From positions 1 to 10,224 of the forward strand of contig JBBDZM010000019.1 in assembly GCA_040900165.1 (NCBI GenBank): 10,224 bases of DNA, in the 5' to 3' direction. How positions within the stretch are numbered: position 1 is the stretch's first letter; every line of letters starts with the position of its first letter. Positions 1 through 5,185 of the stretch are shown here, piece by piece. The translations under genes and the position numbers were made by a program. The notes under the pieces were generated by a model. That model was not told the DNA's origin and searched no databases. It worked only from the letters and a program-made list of their open reading frames with translations. Source of the DNA: BOKZ01 sp040900165 (GTDB taxonomy: Bacteria > Patescibacteriota > UBA1384 > 2-12-FULL-50-11).

Positions 1-221
1 AACTTGTCGAGCGGCGCTCCGCCAACCCGTTGGGTCGGTGAATCCGGGGTTTCTAGCTCCGGAAACTCGGTTTCGATTTTTTTGAGCTCATTAGTTAGCG
101 AATCATAGACAGAGTCCGTTACCGCCGGATCATCTAAAACATGATAGCGATAACGCAAATCGTTAATGGTTTCTCGTAGTTTCCTTACTCTCTGGATAAT
201 TCTTTCATCGAGTATAGCCAT
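1..221 (-). CDS. ligA: NAD-dependent DNA ligase LigA, N-terminal fragment (runs off the left edge)
   Basis: Only the first 73 codons are in the window. LigA seals nicks in duplex DNA using NAD+ during replication and repair. The visible part is the Ia domain, which binds the nicotinamide half of NAD+. Its landmark residues fall at the spacing of the E. coli enzyme: Y26 and H27 (E. coli Y22, H23), then D36, Y39 and D40 (E. coli D32, Y35, D36). These are followed by the family signature FPEL-x-TPDSPTQRVGG near residues 54-69. The adenylation lysine and all later domains lie outside. The ATG at 219-221 gives the family's usual N-terminus, and I see no good Shine-Dalgarno site. Upstream, a palindromic repeat fills the 122-nt gap to the htpX stop, so co-transcription with htpX is possible but not shown. 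Confidence 0.93.
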   Translation of the reverse strand, partial: MAILDERIIQRVRKLRETINDLRYRYHVLDDPAVTDSVYDSLTNELKKIETEFPELETPDSPTQRVGGAPLDK

Positions 222-229
222 CGTTACAA

Positions 230-336
230 ATTCGAAATCCGAAATTCGAAATCCGAAACAATCTCAAAATCCAAATTTTGAAAATTCAAAACATTGGAAT
301 TTGTTTCGGATTTGGTGCTTCGTGCTTCGGATTTAT
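230..336. repeat. Family 1 palindromic intergenic repeat, copy 1
   Basis: This is an AT-rich imperfect palindrome between the ligA start and the htpX stop. The left arm (about 232-261) is built from repeated TTCGAAATCCGAA-type units and ends in GAAACAA. The right arm (about 301-334) starts TTGTTTCGGATTT and carries the GTGCTTC variant. The two pair as an inverted repeat. An inner pair, CCAAATTTTG near 271-280 and CAAAACATTGG near 287-297, extends the hairpin. A second full copy lies near 7223-7331 and a short copy sits inside mnmA. No protein is encoded. The short reading frames through the repeat have a low-complexity composition rich in N, K, S and R and look spurious. It is probably a dispersed MITE-like or REP-like element; no transposase is in the window. 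Confidence 0.8.
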
Positions 337-343
337 CAGGCAT

Positions 344-1228
344 TCAATTTGTAGATCGTAGTTTTTTAATCCGATCGTGAATTGGCGGGTGGGTGGAGAA
401 AACGCTTGTCAGCCAAGATTGCTTTTTATCGTCGACGCCGAACGGCTCGTTAATAAATAAGTGGGCGGTTGCCCGATTGGCCGATTTCATTGGCCGCTCG
501 TAGGCCTCGATTTTCTCCAGCGCCGAAGCTAATCCTTCCGGATAACGGGTCAGCATTGCTCCCGAGCCGTCGGCCAAATATTCCCGTTTGCGCGAGACCG
601 CCAATTGAATCATCTTGGCAAACAGCGGCGCCAGAATCGCCAGGGCTAGGGCGATCAAGATGGCGTAGCCGCCGGCTTTATTGTCGTTATCCGAGCCGCC
701 CCAAAACCGGCTGCGCAATAGAATATCGCTAGCCAAGACAATTGCCCCAACCAACGTTACCGAAACGGTCATCACCAAGATGTCGTAGTTGCCGATATGG
801 GCCAATTCGTGGGCAATCACCCCCTCTAGCTCGGTTTTGTCGAGCCGTTCCATTAACCCGGTTGTAACGGCAATCGAGGCGTTTTTCGGGTTGCGGCCAG
901 TGGCAAAAGCGTTTGGCGACGGGTCGTTAATTACGTAAATTTTTGGCTTGGGCAAACCGGCCGTTATCGCTAAATTCTCAACAATCCGGTGCAGCTCCAG
1001 AAACTCCGCCCGACTGGCCTCTTTGGCTCCGGTTGCCAGCAAGCTGATTTTGTCGGAGTAAAAATAGCTAACCCAGCTCTGAATAACGGCAATAACCACG
1101 GCAATCACCAATATCCCCGGCGATTGAAAGTAGTAGCTAAACGCCCAACCAACCAGCATAAAAAGCACCAAGAACACGAAAAACAGTCCCCACGTCCGGC
1201 GTTTGTTGGAATCGATCTGGTTATACAT
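344..1228 (-). CDS. htpX: HtpX-family membrane-bound zinc metalloprotease (M48B)
   Basis: The 294-residue protein is typical of HtpX, an inner-membrane endopeptidase that degrades damaged membrane proteins with its catalytic site on the cytoplasmic side. Two hydrophobic segments open the protein (about 12-33 and 37-55). The zinc-binding HELAH motif is at 140-144 and the third zinc ligand is E216 in SRKREYLAD. Two more hydrophobic stretches lie near 150-172 and 187-207, and the family's STHPP motif is at 278-282. The ATG is supported by the MYNQIDSNKR start, which resembles known HtpX N-termini. A promoter-like pair (TTGAGA, 18 nt, TAGAAT) leaves just 6 nt before the ATG, so the transcript may be leaderless. 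HtpX is often next to LemA; here a plus-strand gene separates them. The stop codon is at the edge of the copy 1 repeat. Confidence 0.95.
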   Translation of the reverse strand: MYNQIDSNKRRTWGLFFVFLVLFMLVGWAFSYYFQSPGILVIAVVIAVIQSWVSYFYSDKISLLATGAKEASRAEFLELHRIVENLAITAGLPKPKIYVINDPSPNAFATGRNPKNASIAVTTGLMERLDKTELEGVIAHELAHIGNYDILVMTVSVTLVGAIVLASDILLRSRFWGGSDNDNKAGGYAILIALALAILAPLFAKMIQLAVSRKREYLADGSGAMLTRYPEGLASALEKIEAYERPMKSANRATAHLFINEPFGVDDKKQSWLTSVFSTHPPIHDRIKKLRSTN

Positions 1229-1229
1229 A

Positions 1230-1258
1230 TTGATATTCTACCTGTTTAAGCTTATAGT
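1230..1258 (+). promoter_or_regulatory. Putative sigma-70-type promoter of the plus-strand hypothetical gene
   Basis: TTGATA (1230-1235) and TATAGT (1253-1258) are separated by the ideal 17 nt, each with 5 of 6 consensus matches. The expected start is near 1265, giving a leader of about 17 nt that holds a GGAG site at 1272-1275, 6 nt before the ATG at 1282. The -35 box lies 2 nt from the htpX ATG and the promoter overlaps the one reading into htpX. Confidence 0.6.
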
Positions 1259-1264
1259 TCTCAA
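1235..1264 (-). promoter_or_regulatory. Putative htpX promoter, probably leaderless
   Basis: On the minus strand the box TTGAGA (1259-1264) is followed after 18 nt by TAGAAT (1235-1240). Each matches the sigma-70-type consensus at 5 of 6 bases. The htpX ATG begins 6 nt past the -10 box, so transcription would begin at or near the start codon. This promoter overlaps the divergent one serving the plus-strand gene. Confidence 0.45.
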
Positions 1265-1281
1265 TATCATCGGAGTTTAAC

Positions 1282-1824
1282 ATGGATAAAATAACTGTCG
1301 ACCCGAAACTGTCCCACTACCGAAGTGACAGAGAGTTTGTGCTTGTTTTGAGCATTTTTTTCATCCCAGGATGTGCCGGCATTTCTGCGCTGATGGTACG
1401 TGATAACTGGCCAAACCCACTGGTAGCGGTATCGTTTGCCACGGTTTGTGCCTTAGGCCTTGTTTATCTTGGTTGGTGGGGATTCGGACCAAGGTTTACT
1501 GCACTACAACGGCAAAACAAAGAAGTCGTGGTAGCGAATAATCACGTTCGGAACCATTGGTTTGAGATCTCATCACAGAGATGGATTGTAACCCCGGTAG
1601 TCGACCGATACGGAGTCGCCAAGATGCAAGACTGCTGGTATGCAACATTCCGCGCCAATGGCTCGGAGCTAGCTGTAATGTGGGAAAAAGAGTGGGTAGA
1701 AAAGCACGGGCTTACGGAAGGAAAGGCTCCCACCCATATTAAATTCCCGCACGCACACTACAGCGACACCGACGGCAAACTAGTCCTTGACGCAAAATAC
1801 GGATTCTTCAGCCTTAAGTACTAG
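1282..1824 (+). CDS. Hypothetical two-helix membrane protein with a soluble C-terminal domain
   Basis: I do not recognise this 180-residue protein. It has a short polar N-terminus, two hydrophobic segments (about 19-39 and 47-67) and a soluble region of roughly 110 residues (70-180) rich in tryptophan, tyrosine and histidine. This includes a WYATFRANGSELAVMWEKEW stretch near 119-138 and HAHY at 157-160. If the N-terminus is cytoplasmic, both helices form a hairpin and the C-terminal domain is also cytoplasmic. The ATG is set by a well-placed GGAG site 6 nt upstream. It is the only plus-strand gene here, with its own promoter and a terminator right after the stop, so it forms a self-contained unit. 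It splits lemA from htpX. Either it was inserted there or it works with them; the sequence does not decide. That it is a real gene is likely; its function is unknown. Confidence 0.8.
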   Translation: MDKITVDPKLSHYRSDREFVLVLSIFFIPGCAGISALMVRDNWPNPLVAVSFATVCALGLVYLGWWGFGPRFTALQRQNKEVVVANNHVRNHWFEISSQRWIVTPVVDRYGVAKMQDCWYATFRANGSELAVMWEKEWVEKHGLTEGKAPTHIKFPHAHYSDTDGKLVLDAKYGFFSLKY

Positions 1825-1840
1825 AGAGTCAACCGCTATG

Positions 1841-1864
1841 CCCCCCAACGGGGGAATTTTTTTT
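1841..1864 (+). terminator. Rho-independent terminator of the plus-strand hypothetical gene
   Basis: A run of C (1841-1846) pairs with GGGGG (1850-1854) around an AAC loop, followed by AA and eight T residues (1857-1864). It begins 17 nt after the stop codon. The T-run is only on the plus-strand side, so it should stop plus-strand transcription. Its end overlaps the lemA stop codon by two bases, and it also limits convergent read-through into lemA antisense. Confidence 0.85.
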
Positions 1865-2417
1865 AGAACTGTACTTTGACCGGTTCTTTTTCGGCTTCGT
1901 CGGCTTCGAAGAATTCTCGTTTGACGGCGCCAAACATACCGGCCACCAGGTTGTCTGGGAAGGTTTCAATCTTGGTGTTCAAATCGCGGACGTTGGTATT
2001 GTAAAACCGGCGGGCGGCCTGGATTTTGTTCTCGGTGTCGGTCAGCTCACCCTGGAGCTGCATAAAATTCTGCGAGGATTTCAGATCTGGATACGCCTCC
2101 GAAACAGCAAACAAGCTTTTCAGGGTTTCGGACAGCATATTCTCGGCCTTGCCTTTGGCTTCTACCCCTTGGGCGTTCATGGCGTTGGCCCGGGCTTCGG
2201 TGACTTTCGTTAAAACTTCTTTTTCCTGCTTGACGTAGCCCTTAACGGCTTCAATCAGATTCGGAATTAAATCGTAGCGGCGCTTGAGCTGAACATCAAT
2301 GTCGCTCCACGCTTCCTCGGTGCGGTTTTTCAGGCGAATCAGGGCGTTGAAAACGCCGATTAGCCACAGAACCAATACTCCCGCGATTCCAATAATAATC
2401 CACCACGTTGTACTCAT
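1863..2417 (-). CDS. lemA: LemA family protein
   Basis: The 184-residue length matches LemA, a membrane-anchored helical-bundle protein of uncertain role. It has one N-terminal helix (about 5-27) and then a long alpha-helical region. Family landmarks are visible: LKNRTEEAWSDIDVQLKRRYDLIPNL near 29-54, the helix with AENMLSETLKSLFAVSEAYPDLKSS near 91-115, FMQLQGELTDTENKI near 118-132, and RRFYN-x-x-V-x-x-xN with the TFPDNLVAGMFG segment near 136-163. The ATG is preceded by no Shine-Dalgarno site. A -10-like TACAAT ends 8 nt before the ATG's A, pointing to a leaderless transcript. Upstream lie a one-helix protein gene and ctpA. LemA is often paired with htpX; here they are about 630 nt apart with a plus-strand gene between. 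The protein could assist HtpX, but that is inference. Confidence 0.95.
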   Translation of the reverse strand: MSTTWWIIIGIAGVLVLWLIGVFNALIRLKNRTEEAWSDIDVQLKRRYDLIPNLIEAVKGYVKQEKEVLTKVTEARANAMNAQGVEAKGKAENMLSETLKSLFAVSEAYPDLKSSQNFMQLQGELTDTENKIQAARRFYNTNVRDLNTKIETFPDNLVAGMFGAVKREFFEADEAEKEPVKVQF

Positions 2418-2424
2418 TGGTTAG

Positions 2425-2453
2425 ATTGTAACAAATTGCCGCTTTTGTGCCAG
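2425..2453 (-). promoter_or_regulatory. Putative lemA promoter, probably leaderless
   Basis: On the minus strand CTGGCA (2448-2453, 4 of 6 matches) precedes TACAAT (2425-2430, 5 of 6) by 17 nt. The interval from TACAAT to the lemA ATG is 7 nt, so the predicted first transcribed base is the A of the start codon. This would let lemA be transcribed apart from ctpA. Confidence 0.4.
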
Positions 2454-2696
2454 TCAGAGACTTAGATCTTTAATGGTACCGCCCGAACCAATAATCGGCA
2501 GGGAATCCAGACTGAAGCGCGAACTAAATAAGGAGACAATAATCCAAATTAGTAGAACTAATGCTGTTAGAAATATTAGCCCCACCAAGATTATACCGAG
2601 CCGGCGGAGCTCCGGTGCCCCAGGGTGTTTAGGCTGTGGTAATTCCGAGCGAGCGGGTTGTTTAGACTCGTCCAAAGATATTAGGGTCTCTGCCAT
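2454..2696 (-). CDS. Small single-helix membrane protein of unknown function
   Basis: I do not recognise this 80-residue protein. It has a polar, proline-rich N-terminus (1-31), one strong hydrophobic helix (about 33-57) and a short tail of about 23 residues ending SGGTIKDLSL. The charge pattern (two arginines just before the helix) suggests the N-terminus is cytoplasmic and the tail outside. It lies in the 302-nt space between the ctpA stop (23 nt upstream) and the lemA start (36 nt downstream), on the same strand. Its start is preceded by AGGTAG, the same hexamer found directly before the ctpA ATG. The position and membrane helix make a real gene likely. A role with CtpA or LemA at the envelope would fit but is guesswork. 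Confidence 0.7.
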   Translation of the reverse strand: MAETLISLDESKQPARSELPQPKHPGAPELRRLGIILVGLIFLTALVLLIWIIVSLFSSRFSLDSLPIIGSGGTIKDLSL

Positions 2697-2719
2697 CTAC
2701 CTATATATTAGCAACTCGC

Positions 2720-3862
2720 CTAGCGAGAATCGATATATTTGATGGCGGCGTTGAGCTCTGCCAGCTGGGTGCCGTCAACGATCTGGTGATCGGGGTTGAT
2801 ACCGACTTTGTTGATGTGGTCGCCGTTCGGTGTCAACCACTCGGCAATGGTAATCTTTAGCCCGGTACTACCCCGCAAGCTTAAGATATCCTGGACCGAG
2901 CCCTTGCCGTAGCTTTTTTGGCCGATTAACGTTGCCCGATCGTTATCGCGCAGGGCCCCCGCTAAAATTTCCGAGGCCGAGGCCGAGCCGCCGTCAATGT
3001 AAACATAAAGGGGGTTGTTGGGCAAAACCGGAGGGGTAACGGTTTTCAGTTCGTCGCTGGCACCGCCCTGATAAACTTGCTTAACGACAGTCGTATCCGG
3101 CGGCAAAAATAGCCCAGCCACCCCAACGGCCACGTTAAGAAAGCCGCCGGGATTACCGCGCAGATCAATCAAGTATTTGCTGGCACCCAGCGCTTCCAGC
3201 TTGGTGATTGCGTCCTTGACTCCAGAGACGGTGTCACTGCCAAATTGAGTAATCCGAATAATCCCCACATCTCCCTGTTTTTCGTAACGAACAGTCACAA
3301 TTTCGATGGTATCGCGGGTAATAGTAATTTTTTGCGCTTTAGTGCCCCGCAACACTGTTAATACCACCTCGCTACCCTTGGGACCGCGGATTTTTGTCAC
3401 CACTTGCTCAAGAGTTTGATCAACCACCTCAGTGCCGTCAACGGCGATAATCTGATCGTTTTGCTTAAGCCCGGCTTTGATGGCTGGTGAATCGGCGATT
3501 GGTTCAACGACGATTATTTTGTCGCCCTCTTTAGTCAGGACCGCGCCGATTCCCTCGAACTCGCCGTTGAGATCTTCGGTTAGTTGCTTGTACTCTTTTT
3601 GGTCAAGATAGGCGCTGTAGGGGTCGCTTAAGCTCTCGACTAACCCGTGGATCGCTCCATCAACGGCCTTGTCTTTGTCGATAGTGCCGGGGAATTTTGC
3701 GGAAATTAATGAGTAGACCCGCCAGAATTTACTTAAGTCTAGAGCCGTCCGACTGCGTTCAGTTTGGGTGCCTAACAGCCAGCCAGCCGAAAAAACAAAG
3801 AAAACCGCCACAACGGCAAATATTCGACTAGCGATAAGCCGCTTGCGAGCGTTGTCTTTCAT
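2720..3862 (-). CDS. ctpA: C-terminal processing protease, S41 family with PDZ domain
   Basis: This 380-residue protein is a CtpA/CtpB/Prc-type serine protease that cleaves proteins near their C-termini outside the membrane. An N-terminal signal-anchor helix (about 12-31) is followed by a short helical region with the SLSDPYSAYLD signature (77-87), a PDZ domain (about 100-185) holding EFEGIGAVL, and the S41 core. The catalytic residues are visible with the family's spacing: S295 in GGSASASEILAGAL, K320 in SYGKGS (25 residues later) and Q324. The substrate-site stretch LIDLRGNPGG is at 231-240. The N-terminal 12 codons overlap mnmA by 35 nt in another frame. The ATG is preceded by AAAGGTAG, a Shine-Dalgarno site at short spacing. 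The overlap suggests co-transcription and coupling with mnmA. The protein is intact and close to the usual length. Confidence 0.95.
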   Translation of the reverse strand: MKDNARKRLIASRIFAVVAVFFVFSAGWLLGTQTERSRTALDLSKFWRVYSLISAKFPGTIDKDKAVDGAIHGLVESLSDPYSAYLDQKEYKQLTEDLNGEFEGIGAVLTKEGDKIIVVEPIADSPAIKAGLKQNDQIIAVDGTEVVDQTLEQVVTKIRGPKGSEVVLTVLRGTKAQKITITRDTIEIVTVRYEKQGDVGIIRITQFGSDTVSGVKDAITKLEALGASKYLIDLRGNPGGFLNVAVGVAGLFLPPDTTVVKQVYQGGASDELKTVTPPVLPNNPLYVYIDGGSASASEILAGALRDNDRATLIGQKSYGKGSVQDILSLRGSTGLKITIAEWLTPNGDHINKVGINPDHQIVDGTQLAELNAAIKYIDSR

Positions 3863-5006
3863 CTACCTTTTGTACCAGCTCGTCGGCCGATGGTACAGAT
3901 GCGATAACCGCCCCACCCAGTAATTTTCCTTGGTTTGAGTAAAAAACAATCGACTGCCCCGGCGTAATTGCCCGAACCGGCTGATTAAAAGTGACTGTAA
4001 TTTTATCTTTGGCGACTAAGACATTAACCGGAACATCGGCTTGTCGGTAGCGAATCTTTGCCAATGCTTGGAATGAGTCGCCAGCCAGGCTATGCCAATT
4101 GGGATTTTCGGCAATCAGCTGATCGGCGTAGGTATCGGAATCTTTCGAAACCACCAGGGTCTGGGATTGGCTGTCTTTGGCCACCACAAACAGTGGTGGG
4201 ACATCGCCGGTCCACTCAACGGAGCCAGCGCCTAAGCGCTGGCCGATGGTGTAAAGCTCCACGCCGTCGTGTTTGGCGATAACTTCGCCGCTCGGCAGCA
4301 CTGCCCCGCCCGGCTGATGTCTGACGCGGCTCTTCAAAAATTCCCGGACTTTCAGCGGCCCAACAAAACAGATTCCCTGGCTGTCTTTCTTGGTGGCAGT
4401 TGGCAAGCCGTATTTTTTAGCCAACGCCCGAACTTCTTTTTTGGTCATATCGCCCAGCGGAAAGAGAATCTTCGGCAACATTGCCGCATCAATCCCCCAT
4501 AAAAAGTAGGTCTGATCCTTCTCCACGTCCCGCGATTTGAAAATCGCGGGGGCGGGAAATTCGAATGTCGAATTTCGAAATCCGAAACCGTTTCGAATTT
4601 CGGATTTAGGATTTCGAGTTTCTCGACGCAGTCGAGCATAGTGTCCGGTGGCCACAAAATCTGGTTCAAATTGCCGAACTGCTTTCCAGAGATGCTTGAA
4701 CTTAATTTCCCGGTTGCAAAGAATATCTGGATTCGGTGTTCGGCCGGCGTTGTATCCGGCAAAAAACTGGTCGATCACTTCTTTTTCGTACTCTTTGGAG
4801 AGATTAACGGTGTGGAACGGAATTCCCAGCTTCTTAGCAACCGCTGCCGCATCGGCCTGCTCATCCTGCCAGGAACACGGGAATTCTTCAGTCCCTGTCC
4901 AGCCCAAAATATACACTCCAATCACATCATAGCCCTGCTCTTGTAAGAGGGCGGCCGCAACCGAGGAATCCACTCCCCCGCTCATTAAAGCAATTACCCG
5001 TTTCAT
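3828..5006 (-). CDS. mnmA: tRNA-specific 2-thiouridylase MnmA with an in-frame repeat insertion
   Basis: MnmA thiolates U34 in the wobble position of Lys, Glu and Gln tRNAs, using ATP and sulfur from a relay. The N-terminal PP-loop SGGVDSSVA is at 9-17. The two active-site cysteines are present: C97 in NPDILCNREIKF and C213 in DSQGICFVG. The C-terminal region continues with GEVIAKHDG and YTIGQRLGAG (about 240-261) and a beta-barrel part. Between ATGHYARL (119-126) and the KDQTYFLW block (163-170) sit about 22 extra residues (129-150), spelled by a palindromic family 1 repeat in frame. The PP-loop and cysteines are unaffected, so the enzyme is probably functional. The ATG is set by MKRVIALMSGG, the normal start. 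A TATACT box ends 8 nt before it, with no clear Shine-Dalgarno site. The end overlaps ctpA by 35 nt. Confidence 0.96.
   Translation of the reverse strand: MKRVIALMSGGVDSSVAAALLQEQGYDVIGVYILGWTGTEEFPCSWQDEQADAAAVAKKLGIPFHTVNLSKEYEKEVIDQFFAGYNAGRTPNPDILCNREIKFKHLWKAVRQFEPDFVATGHYARLRRETRNPKSEIRNGFGFRNSTFEFPAPAIFKSRDVEKDQTYFLWGIDAAMLPKILFPLGDMTKKEVRALAKKYGLPTATKKDSQGICFVGPLKVREFLKSRVRHQPGGAVLPSGEVIAKHDGVELYTIGQRLGAGSVEWTGDVPPLFVVAKDSQSQTLVVSKDSDTYADQLIAENPNWHSLAGDSFQALAKIRYRQADVPVNVLVAKDKITVTFNQPVRAITPGQSIVFYSNQGKLLGGAVIASVPSADELVQKVDERQRSQAAYR
4529..4550. repeat. Perfect 9-bp hairpin inside mnmA
   Basis: CCCGCGATT pairs without mismatch with AATCGCGGG around a four-base TGAA loop. It lies 7 nt from the family 1 repeat insertion in mnmA. 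It falls on codons for the AIFKSRD segment, which corresponds to the family's LLRGxD stretch, so this sequence appears to be at least partly native MnmA. There is no T-run, so it is not a terminator. Confidence 0.6.
4558..4622. repeat. Family 1 repeat, short copy lying in frame within mnmA
   Basis: This 65-nt stretch has the arms of the family 1 repeat (AATTTCGAAATCCGAAAC to the left, TTTCGAATTTCGGATTT to the right) joined by only two bases, without the AT-rich middle of the full copies at 230-336 and 7223-7331. It folds back on itself. Read on the mnmA strand it has no stop codon and encodes residues 129-150, composed as the family's typical N/S/R/K/F-rich run. The length is compatible with the mnmA frame on both sides. 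Confidence 0.8.
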
Positions 5007-5014
5007 TGCCCCAA

Positions 5015-5043
5015 AGTATACCAGCTAACCAGTAGAAAGTCAG
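5015..5043 (-). promoter_or_regulatory. Putative mnmA promoter
   Basis: On the minus strand CTGACT (5038-5043, 4 of 6) precedes TATACT (5015-5020, 5 of 6) by 17 nt, with 8 nt from the -10 box to the mnmA ATG. The -35 box lies in the end of the fold-back element's outer arm. Transcription would begin at or just before the start codon. Confidence 0.4.
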
Positions 5044-5176
5044 CCAGACGTTCCTCAAAAAGTGTGTCGCAGCTGTTTTGGCTTGGCGTCGCTTAAAGCG
5101 ACCAAAACAGCGAGACCCAAGCAGTGAAGTTCGCCGGAAACTTCAACTGCGTCTTTGAGGGGAATGTTTGGCTGAC
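5039..5176. repeat. 138-nt fold-back element with a three-way-junction shape
   Basis: This non-coding stretch between the capA stop and the mnmA start folds into three stems. The outer stem pairs 5039-5059 with 5154-5176 (GTCAGCCAGACGTT against AATGTTTGGCTGAC, then CCTCAAA against TTTGAGG after two unpaired G). The second stem pairs GCTGTTTTGG (5072-5081) with CCAAAACAGC (5102-5111) without mismatch. The third pairs 5121-5131 with 5139-5150 (GCAGTGAAGTT against AACTTCAACTGC, one bulged A). In the outer stem two pairs (5047-5168 and 5050-5165) are G-U if read as plus-strand RNA but would be C-A mismatches in minus-strand RNA. No T-run follows on either side, so it is not a simple terminator. 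It may be a mobile MITE-like element or a structured RNA; I recognise no known RNA family. Confidence 0.7.
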
Positions 5177-5185
5177 AAGTATACG

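Noticed and set aside
166..354. 62-codon plus-strand frame across the ligA start and copy 1 repeat
   Set aside because: It is antisense to the conserved ligA N-terminus and then made of repeat sequence, so it is not a gene.
1841..1864. Use of the C/G hairpin as a terminator for lemA
   Set aside because: In the lemA direction the stem is followed by CATAGCGG with no T-run; the T-run is only on the plus-strand side.
2715..2727. Short palindrome CTCGC-CTA-GCGAG at the ctpA stop
   Set aside because: A 5-bp stem with no T-run is too weak to call a terminator or operator.
4269..4946. Several 77-101-codon plus-strand frames opposite mnmA
   Set aside because: They are shadows of mnmA, whose motifs are conserved throughout; none has a ribosome site or recognisable domain.
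5039..5176. tRNA, tmRNA, SRP RNA or RNase P in the fold-back element
   Set aside because: No tRNA T-loop or CCA, no SRP tetraloop signature and no RNase P conserved core could be found in either strand.
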